Positions 24,601-35,625 of a DNA stretch of 64,000 bases are shown in pieces (the stretch's first letter is position 1; every line of letters starts with the position of its first letter). The notes under the pieces are model-generated. The model was not told where the DNA came from and ran no database searches. It saw only the letters and a program-made list of their open reading frames with translations. The position numbers and the translations under genes are program-made. The DNA is from Topomyia yanbarensis. Its lineage: Eukaryota; Arthropoda; Insecta; Diptera; Culicidae. The stretch spans positions 372,256,166-372,320,165 of the forward strand of contig NC_080672.1 of the NCBI RefSeq assembly GCF_030247195.1, read 5' to 3'.

Positions 24601-25518
24601 ACAGGTTTCTCCGCGATTGGCGGGAATCGTATAATTTTCCTGATAGGAAGGGATAGGGAAGTACTATATGGTAGTCGATACCTTTAAATAGTAATCGATA
24701 GCGCGAATATACTACAGAATTTTTGGAGTTATCTGCTTCGTTCGTAGAACAAGTCAATAGTTGTCAATACTTCTGTGAACTTTAAACTTTTCCATGGAAT
24801 ATAAAGGAACAGTTTCTTATAATCGACGCAAGGTTACTGGGTAGTTATTAATCTAAATAAAAAAACAACCATGAAGGTCTCTCAAAAGATCGTTAATAAA
24901 GGCAACGAAAGAGTCCGAATATACCTTGTGTATGATTGAAATGGAGGCATGGTGACTCCAGCATTTTTCGGTTTCTTTTTTTGATCTTTGTATATCCTGT
25001 TGCAAGACTTCAAGTGAGAACTCTTTACAAACTATGTTCCAAATGGTCAAAATCTATGGAGCAAAAAATAGAAAAATTCTATTCTTTCCCGGAAATAATA
25101 CGTGGCAACACGCGAAATCACAGTCACGCTAGGATCCGTGACAAATACGTTATCATACGGATGACTGACAGATTGGCCTACTTGACACTACGATCGAATA
25201 ACCTTTCAAACCCTCCCCCACCTATCCATTTTCTTTTCTAATGGAGTGCATGTAGTCCGCGTGGATCAGCTCAGCCATTACCAAAACTATCCACCTGACT
25301 CGTACCAGGACTGACTTAACTATAACTCTTCTATCTGGTTTCGAAGAATAAAAAAGAATCCAGTTTAATAAAATAAGCATTCGTATGACGTTTGCCTACG
25401 GTAGTTGCAAAATTCATGCATCCCTAGAACATTTCACCTCTTTTTAACAATTTCAAACACAAAAATAATTTACCAAGACTTTGCACTTTCTATGAAAAAT
25501 ATGCGAAAATATCTCAAT

Positions 25519-25700
25519 ACAGGGAAGGCCCATTTTCATCAGCCCCTTGTTGAATTTTCGGCTGATAAAACGGGGACATTGACAAATTCGGGACATATAT
25601 TTTTCTTTTTAAAAAACCGAAGCTCTTAAAATATTTTTCTTTAGTCCCTAGATATAGCCTCATAATCTTCCCTGATTATTTAGCTTAAACTTTCCTTAAC
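25519..25700. repeat. Dispersed repeat, second copy
   Basis: CCCATTTTCATCAGCCCCTT and AAAACGGGGACATTGACAAA match the block at 20915-21080 in the same orientation. Confidence 0.65.
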
Positions 25701-26109
25701 CCAACGGTAGTACTCTACCTAGCGCCGCGAATTAGACTAGAATACAATAAAAGATTTATGTCAATAGTGGAATCCTTTACAAAATTCTCAATGGCATTTC
25801 CAACGGCGTCCGTGTCGTTAAAATACGGTTGGTATATAACGCTATGCCACCCCGATCAGATTACGAAGTGAACGATAACGCGAGAGAAGGCAAATGGGCT
25901 GACTCTCAAGTTGTAGTGAACAGCACAGCTAATGCATTACTGCCAAGAAAAAGGTTCTTAACACGCATCAACAAGCTGCATCTACAAGACTCTTCTGTCT
26001 GCAGTAACTTTGTGTTATTCTTTTATTTTTATTCAATGCAAGAACATGACAGCTCCACGACTAAGTTATGTACTTATGCTAACGCATTGAGTCTTGTCAA
26101 TTATAACAA

Positions 26110-26205
26110 AACTAAATATAAAAATCGATGTTAAACCGGGACGGTCTGCAACAAACCAGGGCGATTTCGAAGGGGTCCGTGATACGAAAAAGGTTGAGAA
26201 CCGCA
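26110..26205. mobile_element. Truncated GGGGTCCG-type hAT element
   Basis: CGATGTTAAACCG, GGGCGATTTCGAAGGGGTCC and the terminus AGGTTGAGAACCGCAG match the right half of the element at 9523-9799. The left end is missing. Confidence 0.65.
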
Positions 26206-26597
26206 GTCGGTCGATTCAGTGGTCACGATTCTGGAAACTAAGGCAAACGGAATCAAATTTCTTAAAAAAAGTTAAATATCAGTGATCTGTTATTGCTCCG
26301 TTCCCCACAAAAGGCGGGACGCTTAATCTTAGGGGGTTATTCGCCTCTTATTTAAGTCGCATCAGGAAACATTTATTCAATCCATAGAGCCTAGTCTCCG
26401 AGTCTTCTTCGCCGAGGTCATAGTTTTTATATTTGGGATAATATGGTAATACGGTTAGAGCACAGAGTTAGATCTAACGCACCCAATACAAATGTTGGGC
26501 GTTTTTTTGCTTTGAGTTTTTAGAAATCTTCATTCCATCAATTCAAAACCTGAAGGATGCAGTAGTGTTCATTTGCACCTCTGCACAGTGGCGGATT

Positions 26598-26795
26598 CCC
26601 CAGAAGTAATACCGAGAGGTAGTTCCTGGGAGGAATGATGGCGGAGCCCAATGGAGTTTAGTCGGTATTAATGGCTGGTCACCATTCGAGTCCGACACGC
26701 CCCCAGTGCACCCCGTGCGGTAGATTAGACCCTACCAATAGCACGTGTACTGGGCTAGGACATAAAGGTCTTCTCCATTGTAAAAAAAAAAAAAA
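26598..26795 (+). mobile_element. 5'-truncated non-LTR retrotransposon 3' end with poly(A)
   Basis: The fragment runs from CCCCAGAAGTAATACCG to GGTCTTCTCCATTGT and a run of As. The 13-bp sequence ACA(G/A)TGGCGGATT stands on both sides (26585-26597 and 26796-26808), a retrotransposon target duplication taken from the Transib terminus. Confidence 0.8.
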
Positions 26796-27226
26796 ACAAT
26801 GGCGGATTTGCCTAAAAGCTGGCCAAAAGTCGAAAATTTTCATGACAGAACTTTGTGTTCTAGTTCGTCTATTGGTGGTGCGCGTTGGACATACTGCATA
26901 TGTGGCTGTGTATCTTAACCATTTCGTGCAACTTGTTGAATGTTTTTTGCTTGTAGAAACGAGGCATGATGATGTTGTCTGGACTCGACGAGAGATTTTT
27001 GATTTACTATCCAAAAAAATCAGCCTCGATTTTAATCAACAGTTATATCTCCCGCAAAGAAAATTTGTCGAGAAGGCCGGCGATAATTATGAGCTCGATG
27101 CAAGTGTTATAGAGATATTGAGATTATAATGTTGCAAATGTTATATAGATATTGAGTAACAGGACACCTGATCGATTTTTGAAAAGTAACACGGAATGGT
27201 TAGAGAAGACCATTACGCTAAAGCTA

Positions 27227-27608
27227 CACTAAGGCAAAATGCATAGCGAATTTCATAAAATTCATCTTATGATAACTAGAAAAGTAACAAAACTATGTTT
27301 TCATAAGATTAATATGAAAAACATACGACTTGTATAATTACATTAACATTTTATAAGTTATCGCATATGCCAGTCGTTCGAGTTTCATACGAGCATCTTA
27401 TGATTCTCATAAACATGTATGAACATGAAATGTATAATATTGTCTTATGATAATTCAAAGATGCCTTATGGAACATGAAATCGTAGCAAACCGATTTGAC
27501 CAAATAAATGCTGTTTTATAAGATAATCTTATGATTTACATACGTGCTACTTGTGGCTACAAATTATACGATATTCCTATGAAATTCGCTGTATTTTTTG
27601 CCTGAGTG
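27227..27608. mobile_element. MITE with TA target, 382 bp
   Basis: Left end CACTAAGGCAAAATGCATAG; right end read inward CACTCAGGCAAAAAATACAG. Both continue into GCGAATTTCATA. TA flanks both sides. The internal sequence is rich in TCATAAGAT-like motifs. TA target and end sequence suggest a Tc1/mariner-derived MITE. Confidence 0.8.
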
Positions 27609-29878
27609 TATGCATTCATATTTTTAATTTGAAATTCAAATCGAATTTAAACACATTTATATTTTATAGTTAAATGCGTAATAATTTGTGGAAAATATAC
27701 CTGCTGTTTTGATAATAGTTTACCGAGAATTCGAATCTAAAGTTTTTAGTACAATTTCATATAAAATTTGCTTCATAATAAATAAATAGAACAATGAATT
27801 TGAAAGAAATTCGTGCATATTGCTGCGCTTTTATACTTACTTATTCAATATCTTTTCAGAAAAAGGTTTGCCGAAACTGTACTGTATATTCAGCTACAAT
27901 CTCAGCCGGGTCAAAAAAATGCGAAGAAACTGTGCCAATGGGCCGTCCTTCTAAGGATTTCGAAGTATGGAGCGAACGATCCAAAAGACGTACGCGCTTC
28001 ATATAACTCAGCTGAATTGGCATACGCAACGCAGATGAGTTTACGGGCAAAAGGAGCATCTCAAGCTGTCAGTGTTCTGCAGGATATTACTACGTTATCT
28101 CCAGAACAAGCACAGAAATACAAAGACGCATATAAAGCATGGGACGCTTCGTGACTACCAGAAATGTGTGGATCACTAGCACTTTCTGATGTCGTCGAAG
28201 GTAAATTGACTCGTCATGATGCGTACCGATTACTAAAAAAAGACTTAAACAGTACAATGTTCGGGTCAACTCTTCCTACGAAAGGGTTTTGGAGGCTAAA
28301 ATATCGTGTTATCCAAACGATATAACAATTACAGAAACACGAGCGGAAGTTCCTTTCCAAGCTTTGCTCGATCATACTTGTTAGCGAATTCTTACAGTCC
28401 AAACCGACATCGTTAAAACTTTGAAGCCGGAATTTTTGCAAAATGTTGAGTTGATTGTTAAGTACGGTTTTGATGGTTCTTCGGTACAGATCCAGTATAA
28501 ACAAAAGTTTGCTAATAACGATAATAACAAGATGCGAGTATTCTTTTAACGTCGCTTGTGCCTCTTCAGATGACTGCAGAAAACATGCACACAAACGAAA
28601 AATTGATAGTTTGGAAAAACCCGAAACCTTCATCTACTCGCTACTGTCGACCAATTAGGTTACAATTTTTGCGTGAAACATTATCAACAACTTTGGATGA
28701 ACACAATTATATTAACGAACAAATTTCAGCACTTGTTGCTTTTAACACCAATCATAATGAAAGACAAATGAAAATTAACGACAAGCTCGTTTTCACTATG
28801 ATAGATGGTAAGGTTCGCAACGGTATTACGATGACAAAATCATCACTACGTTGTTATCTTTGCCATGTAACTTCTAAACAATTTAATGATTTAGAGTTAA
28901 TGGTTTCGCTTCCGGTTGACGAATCAAACTTATGTTTCGGGCTTGCATCTTTGCGTGCATGAATTCATTTTTTTGAGAACTTTCTGCATATTGGTTATAA
29001 GCTGCCAAATAAAAAGTGGCAAGCACAGGGGCCCGAAGAAAAGTCCCAAGTGGCAGAGCGAAACAAAATGATCCAAAACGCGTTTAAAGAACAATTGGGG
29101 CTTATTGTAGATTCTCCGGAGGTTTCGGCAGTACAAACGATGGCAATATTGCCAGGCGATTTTTTTTCTAAAGTCCTTAAAATCTATAGTCGTATTTTGG
29201 GGCTCAACGCAGTTGATTCAGGATGCCTCGAATCCCTCACCACAGTCGACCAGGCGACCGTGAACCGTTCCGATACTGTTCGTGGGATTGACGAAAGGAT
29301 CTTCCTACACGGCAACATGGCTTCGCTCTCTGCTGTACCTGATGCGTCCTCCAACAACATCGAGGTTTACTACCAGAATGTTGGTGGCTTAAATTCATCA
29401 ACGGACAGCTATTTGCTCGCGAACATGGTTGCTGTTACTACGTTATCGCCTTGACCGAGACGTGGCTCGACAACCGTACTCTGTCTCGCGGTGGGCGAGC
29501 TCCGAGCAAGTGTGGATATCAGTGAAACTTGCCGATCGCAATCTGTTCCTGTGTGTTGTGTACAGAATTCGTAATCCAGCCTGATCGATGTACATCTTTC
29601 CTCCGTTTCTTTTATCGCCTCGATCGCCGGCCCGTCTGATGATATCGTTATTCTGGGCGACTTCAACTTACCTGGCTTGACGTGGTGCCAAGCAAGTTAT
29701 GGTTTTCTACGATTGGATATCGAAAAATCTGCGCTTATTAATAATGCTAGTTGTATTTTGGACAACTACAGCAGCGCAACTCTTCTGCAAATTAATAATG
29801 TCACCAACGAGAATGAACGTACATTGGACCTCTGCTTTGTAATTCAACATTAACATTTGTCTAATTCAACATTTACAA

Positions 29879-30048
29879 CCTGTTTATTGGTATGCATCGC
29901 GGTGTTAAATTATTTTACATGTCACGATAATAAAAATCTGTACCAAACTGTACTTTTTTACAAAAATATGGTATCCGTATCGTACAGAATCTGTAATACT
30001 CGAAAAATCTGTAGCTTTCTAGATAAATCTGTACTTGTGGCATCGCTG
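29879..30048. mobile_element. Truncated hAT (TACAGATT) fragment
   Basis: It is the reverse complement of the left ~170 bp of the hAT at 5456-6217, ending with the same terminus (CTTGTGGCATCGCTG). It is inserted within the retrotransposon. Confidence 0.8.
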
Positions 30049-30216
30049 CTACACACTTTTCAGATCTGCGTACCGAGAAGCAAATACTAATCAGTTACTC
30101 AGCAGCCAATTTAAAAAAAAAATCTAAAATAAATTTAAAAATTAGTAGACTGTTAGAGAAAACTCAAATGCTGTTAAGACCGACGATGGTGAAATTGTAT
30201 ACGTATACGTCATTAA

Positions 30217-30313
30217 CCCAAGTAACAATTGAAGTTTTATAGCACGCTACAAGTGCAATCTAAGTTTTACCAAGGGCTATAAAACTATCATAAATCCACA
30301 ATTGTTACTAGAG
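30217..30313. mobile_element. Small palindromic MITE, second copy, 97 bp
   Basis: Ends CCCAAGTAACAATT and AATTGTTACTAGAG, the same length and layout as 7767-7863. The flanking TAA on both sides is a possible 3-bp duplication. Confidence 0.75.
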
Positions 30314-33037
30314 TAAGCCATACGCTGTTTTCAATTTTTTCCGACGCAGCTGACGTTTTATCGAACTTTTTTTTATTTTTTTGTTCGCAGAATTACAAAT
30401 ATTTGTTTTACAAATTAGAATTATCGCGACAAAATCTTCCATTGGATTCCCTAATATGTGCTAAGTGCTCTTGTGACCTTAAGTACTCACATTAGCTTTC
30501 ACTGCATTGGATTGGAATTCAGAAAAAAAAGTTTATTTCTTCAGCTTAATTATCACAAGTAATATTTATGACACCACCCATGCGAAAGATCACGTTCCAC
30601 TACTTAGAAAGGGGGCTCTGCAATCATGTGCTGCTTAGTAAAAGTTCCTTACGAGATACTCTTCAATATGCAAAATTGATAAAAAGCATTTGCGTCGGAC
30701 CAGGTAATCAGAGAACATTCTGTTGAAACTGGATGATTTTCCGGACGCCCCGCAAAAATAACAGATAATGTCGTTTTAGAAAACGAGCGTTCACTAATTA
30801 CAGCAATAAGCATAATATCAATCAGAAAAGTAAAATCTATGATACGAAATACAATAATACATTTTCTGTTATTTACTGTACGCTTTAGCGAAGCTCGACC
30901 TTACCGCTTGCAACGATTTATACGAGTCAGTTTCAAAAGTTATACTAGTTGAAACGTCATACGGATGCACTCTCGAATCAAACCAAGGAAAACCAGCAAC
31001 AAATCCGATTCGCTTTTGTGAGAACTTTCGTGATTTTTTTTGTTCGAAGTGGTACTTCTCTTCTCTGATGGAAGGCAACTCCAAATCAGCATTAAGGACT
31101 GTCTATCTGCACCATTCTTCGCTACATCCGGTATACCACAAGGAAGCCCTCTCGGTCCAGTAATATTCCTCCTCTACTTTAATGACGTCAATTTCACATT
31201 ACAAGGACCCCGCCTTTCTTTCGCCGACGACATGAAAATTTTTTCAACAAATACGGAATAAAACTGATGCCGAGCTTCTTCAGAGGGAACTGGACAGCTT
31301 TAGTACGTGGTGTGATCTAAACTCAATGCTCAAATGCTCAATCGTTACGTTCACGCGGAAACGCCAACCGACTCAGTTTAACTACCATTTCTTCGGCTCG
31401 AGCATTCCAAGACACTCTTACATCAAAGATCTCGGAGTCATCATGGATGCGGCATTAACATTCAAACCACATACGTCATACATCGTGGATAAGGCATCAC
31501 GACAGCTTGGGTTCATCTTCCGAATAGCGAAAAATTTCAGGGACGTATATTGTCTTAAATCGCTTTACTGCGCGTTGGTCCGCTCAACGTTAGAATATTG
31601 TTCAGCTGTTTGGAATCCGTACTACCAGAACGGGATTGGCAGAATCGAGGCTGTCCAACGCAGGTTCATACGCTTCGCCCTTCGTCATCTCCCATGGCGA
31701 AACAGATTTCAGCTGCCGAGCTATGAAAACCGTTGCCAGCTAATACACCTCGATACACTCAGCATTCGGAGGGACTGCTCTCGAGCCCTGTTCGTCTCGG
31801 ACTTACTCTCTGCCAGAGTGGATTGCCCTACAATCCTCGGACGTCTAGATCTTCAAGCCCGCGTTCGAGCTCTACGTAATAACTCCCTTCTGCGAGTTCC
31901 ATTCAGGAGAACCAACTATGGTTGCCAGAGCGCTGTTACCGGACTCCAACGAATTTTTAACAGTGTGGCGACGGCCTTTGACTTCAACCGGACGCGGAAT
32001 GCGATAAAAGCGAAAATGTTGTCAATTTTAAAAATGTAATTAGTTTAAGCAACCACCATTGGGGCCAAGGGGCCTGTTGGTGAAGGTAATAAACATAAAC
32101 ATCTATTAAATCTTGGGCATAGAACATGACCTTCTCAACAGAGCCCATATTATTCTCCAAGCCATCTCGAGTGAATTTGGTGTTAACGAAACCGTTTTTA
32201 AATGTTTTTGCTTGGACACTGCGAAGAAGTTGATTCACATTTATCCATGGTATAACATGCCAACGTCCATCCACGAAGTACTTATCCATGGTTCGTTGTT
32301 TGTCGAAAGGGCACCATTGCCAATCGGCCAGCTATCTGAAGAGGCACAAGAGGCAAGAAATAAAGACATAAAAAATATCGAGATGGTTCGCGTGAGAAAA
32401 ATATGGAAGACATTTTTCATTGGTTGTTGGTCTCATCTGATCCATTGATAACTAGCTTACGAACATTGCCACCGTAAAAAAGCGACAAATTATTTGCCGA
32501 AACTATACAACTTTTGTTGCTTTCAGGATATTACGCAAGTCCGAAAAATTTCGTAAACTCTGATGATATAAATGAATCTGGTTCCGAAGAAAGTTATGCA
32601 TCGGATAGCGGCTATAGTGACTGAAAATCGTGTCAATTTTGTTAAGATATGTTGTAATTAAATTTAAATAACTATAACTCTCCTCTTATAAACGTAATAG
32701 TAATTAAATACCGAAAAAAATCCTTCATGCATCCAAATCAAACTTTCCATTGATTCAATGTCCGCCATTTTGTATTAATCAATGTGTTTTGTTTTATAAA
32801 TACATATAAAATTGTCATAAGTATCTACTGGAACCATTTTAAATTTGTACGTGTCAATTTACCCAAATTTAGAAAAAAAAATGACCGCCATTTTGTAACC
32901 ACCATCTTGAATTTTAAAAATCTATCTGATATAAAATTCGTAATCAGAACCCCCAAAAACAGTAATATGCACATTTGTAGGTCATTCTAAGCCTTTTTCG
33001 ACTTTTGGCCAGCTTTTTAGGCAAATCCGCCACTGTG

Positions 33038-35140
33038 CACTGACGGTTATTAGTATATAAACTTATTTTTGCTACAGTGTGCCACCATTTTAAAATTATC
33101 AGAAGTTATTCATTGTACGCAAATATGCCGAACAATATGATGATGAATGTTAGTTAATGCTTTTCCAACCACTACTGTGCTTTTCTTCTTCAATACTCCC
33201 GTGTTTTGATTCCCTGAAAAACAAACGTTTACTGTTTCAAAGATTCGCTTGACATAGCAAGGACAAGGTCAATTTTTACATTTTTGGGAACCTAGTGGCT
33301 TCGTAATTCGGGGAAGAGTGGTTTTTTGGAGATCATGTCTATAACCTAAACTCATGTAACCGTTCACACTTTCTATATTTGTGCGTGAAATTATGTGCAG
33401 AACGGAAGTGTAAATACCCTACCGTGTTCGGTGTATACCTACCTAGATTGAGTGAAAATTAATTTATTTTATCCATCAAGTGATTAAAATCTACATCCGC
33501 TTTTTGACTGCATATGAAATGATCATCCAACATTACCTACTGTTCAACACTTCGTCGCTGATGTGCTATAATTAGCCCTCCTAGCTGGATCGGTTCGACC
33601 GATTGCCAAATATATTTTTCTGAAGTACAACGCTTATTGATTACGTAAACATACTTTAGTAGGATTGATGAAAGGAAATTTCCTAATTAGGTATGTAGTC
33701 AAAACATCACAACTAGGTACGATGATCGGCGAGGGTTTTACGTAGGATGATTTTTGCAGCACCAAAGAGTATCTAGTATATGTTTTCATTCAACCGATGA
33801 TATACGGATGAGTTATTCATTCGCATATCATCGGTTTGTCTGTGTTTATTGAGATCGGATGTTCCATCGATTCTGGGTTAATCGCCAGACACGCGTGGTT
33901 CGAATCCTTCCCGCAATGTTTAAAGCGTTCAGAATCAGGGGCATTTTTTTTTTAAAAATTCCTTTCCAATGGATTCATCCAACGTTTGATGATTTCGCTG
34001 GTTCTCCATAATATAGTTCACATGAGTACGCTGTGCAGTTGCGTGATATCTACTCAATTTAAACCGGATGAAACAGGATCGATGAAAGCGAAACCAATCA
34101 ACATGCAGAAATAGAAAGAGATTGTTTCTGGTTTAGTGCTTCATTTCGCTGACAATATTTGAAGCGAAAAAGTACGACTATGCTTCAGCGAAGTAGTTAC
34201 ATATTGTATGTCACGTTTACTTATGGTGTTGTGGTTGAATCGGCATTAGGGAGAATGACGAAACTAAGCGTCATGTTTCTTGGAGAAAATATCTGTATGC
34301 TGCACTCGTAGTCGTTGGATCAAGCCGTAGTAGTACGTATTAAACCAATGATGTCTAAATTATCACACTAGGTTGTGAATTCTTAAATGAAGACAATCAT
34401 GCGACGCAAGACCAGCGATCGTACGTCAGCACTGAATCCCTTTTCATTTTTTTCCCTTGAGCTATGCGTCATCGTTTATTTTCTTAGAATTGAAATGATG
34501 GAGAGTTTGTTCGCAAACTCGATGAGGGGGCAGCAGGGGAGACTAGCGGAGACCGACCATCACACTTCAAATCGGGCAAATCACACACCCATTCGCTGAG
34601 CGGAGTAAATAAACAACATTCCGATAAGGCTTTAAATAAACCCGTGAAATCATATTCTGCGGGAGAGTGCTTTTTCAGTACGATTGTCAACATTTCGTAT
34701 ATTGGAGCTAAGGTATAGTGGAAAGATTGGCTAGGAAAACTGGCTAAATGGACGTTAGGTTATCTTTCGTTGGTCATTGAATTGATATCGCCCCGAGCAG
34801 TTCCGAACACGTGAAAGCAATCGACTAACGTTCGTGGAAACCACGACTCATTTGCCACTCTTCACCTTTCCTTATGTCAATTAAATAAATCCATCAGAAT
34901 GGAGGAAAGGGAAATCCACCAATTGGGTCAAGGTTCGGCTCACTATGACCCAATAAAGCGGAAACTCGGGAAACCTGTTTTCAGTATTGGAGAAAAAAAT
35001 ATTTATTTTTTATAATAATGGGCTTAATTAACGAAGATTTTTTTCTAACCCTGAAAGGAGTATCAAATAGAATTCTCTAAAATGTTTTGTTCCGCAACAA
35101 AAATAACATAATAATTTAAAATATCGCAAAACAGGTAACA
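33038..35140 (+). other. Repeat-poor part of Rho1 intron 1
   Basis: No protein domain and few repeats. A hairpin lies at 33792-33836 (AACCGATGATATACG and near-complement, 15-base loop). GTGGTTCGAATCC at about 33895-33907 resembles a tRNA B box but has no supporting tRNA fold. Confidence 0.45.
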
Positions 35141-35149
35141 CCACAACAA

Positions 35150-35625
35150 TACAGTATGAGTAATGCGGAGCGGATCTCCATACAATACCCATCGTTTTCA
35201 ACACGTCCAACAGCTGCCAGCCCCCAGGCGTCTTTGCACCTGCCCATCCATCCATCAAACATTACTTGACCTGTGTGCTGCCGGCCTCCCCGATTGGATT
35301 GGGACGCTGTGTGCTGACATCATCGGTGTAATCATCATCGGCCACACAGTCGCTCTGTAGGAGAGAGGATGCGCAAGGGTGGTTGGGGGGTCTCCCCTAG
35401 TGTATGAGGAAAGAGAAAAACAGTTCCCGGCCCATCCGAGTGCTGCTGATACTGTACTGCCTTTTCTCTGCTGTTTTTATCGGTATATGCGCTTACGACG
35501 ACAATGACGGCGAAGAGGAAAGAAAAACAAAATACAGCAAAGAAAAGGTGGATATCACTTCGACGACTGCGAGTTTTTTCGGGTCCGTCGGAACCATATG
35601 CAAGGTTCAGCGTGGATAAAACCAG
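35150..35625 (+). promoter_or_regulatory. GC-richer island in Rho1 intron 1, function unknown
   Basis: This segment is clearly richer in G+C than its surroundings and free of visible transposon ends. It contains two overlapping open stretches (35163-35360 and 35404-35619). The second would encode a 71-residue peptide with a hydrophobic start (RVLLILYCLFSAVFIGICAY) and an acidic-basic tail. It may be a conserved regulatory block, an alternative non-coding first exon of Rho1, or a small secreted-peptide gene. The sequence does not decide between these. Confidence 0.35.

Larger units (their letters stand above)
29207..32100 (+). mobile_element. CR1/Jockey-type non-LTR retrotransposon inside Transib
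   Basis: It begins upstream of an endonuclease domain (EVYYQNVGGLNSST, then ALTETWLDNRT, and GDFNLPGLTW at 29657-29690, all typical of AP-type endonucleases). The reverse transcriptase appears at 31090-31260 with GIPQGSPLGPVIFLLYFND and the catalytic FADD. An open 237-codon thumb and C-terminal region follows at 31326-32039. The 3' end is GGTAATAAACATAAAC. Both junctions share ATCTAT and TTGGG with the host (about 29183-29203 and 32101-32117), an imperfect target duplication. The middle is deleted and invaded. Related - strand copies are at 38.5-41.7 and 53.2-54.3 kb. Confidence 0.82.
27810..32624 (+). pseudogene. Transib/RAG1-like transposase, broken
   Basis: Frames can be followed in order. 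One starts near 27856 and ends at a stop near 28154; pieces LTRHDAYRLLKKDLN and SYERVLEAKISCYPNDITI follow. YGFDGSS (28463-28483) holds a candidate first catalytic Asp. Frame 28558-28962 carries NPKPSSTRYCRPIRLQFL, MIDGK (28801-28815; second Asp) and the Cys pair RCYLC. FFENFLHIGYK and KEQLGLIVDSPE run to about 29200. After the retrotransposon gap, 32113-32390 gives LYPW-like HIYPWYNMPT and LPIGQLSEEAQEARNK; its last Glu (32350-32352) aligns with RAG1 E962. A final frame reads SSDPLITSLRTLPP and stops at 32622-32624 after an acidic Ser-rich tail. These match the RAG1 core by eye (Asp, Asp, zinc Cys pair, Glu). At least four frameshifts or stops and the insertion make it inactive. Confidence 0.8.
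26584..33037 (+). mobile_element. Transib (RAG1-like) DNA transposon, 6.45 kb with insertions
   Basis: The left end CACAGTGGCGGATT lies at 26584 and resumes at 26796 after a small retrotransposon insertion. The right end, read inward from 33037, is CACAGTGGCGGATTTGCCTA and continues with AAAGCTGGCCAAAAGTCG, which matches 26796-26835 apart from one A. Flanks CTCTG and CACTG agree in 4 of 5 positions, as expected of an aged 5-bp Transib duplication. The interior encodes a RAG1-like transposase, now broken, on the + strand. Later guests are a retrotransposon 3' end (26598-26795), a TA-flanked MITE (27227-27608) and a 2.9 kb non-LTR element (about 29207-32100), itself holding a hAT fragment and a MITE. 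It sits in Rho1 intron 1 in sense orientation. Confidence 0.82.

Noticed and set aside
28214..28633. 139-codon ORF on the - strand
   Set aside because: Antisense shadow of the Transib transposase remnant.
33890..33910. tRNA gene suggested by GTGGTTCGAATCC
   Set aside because: Only a B-box-like match; no acceptor or D arm can be folded around it.
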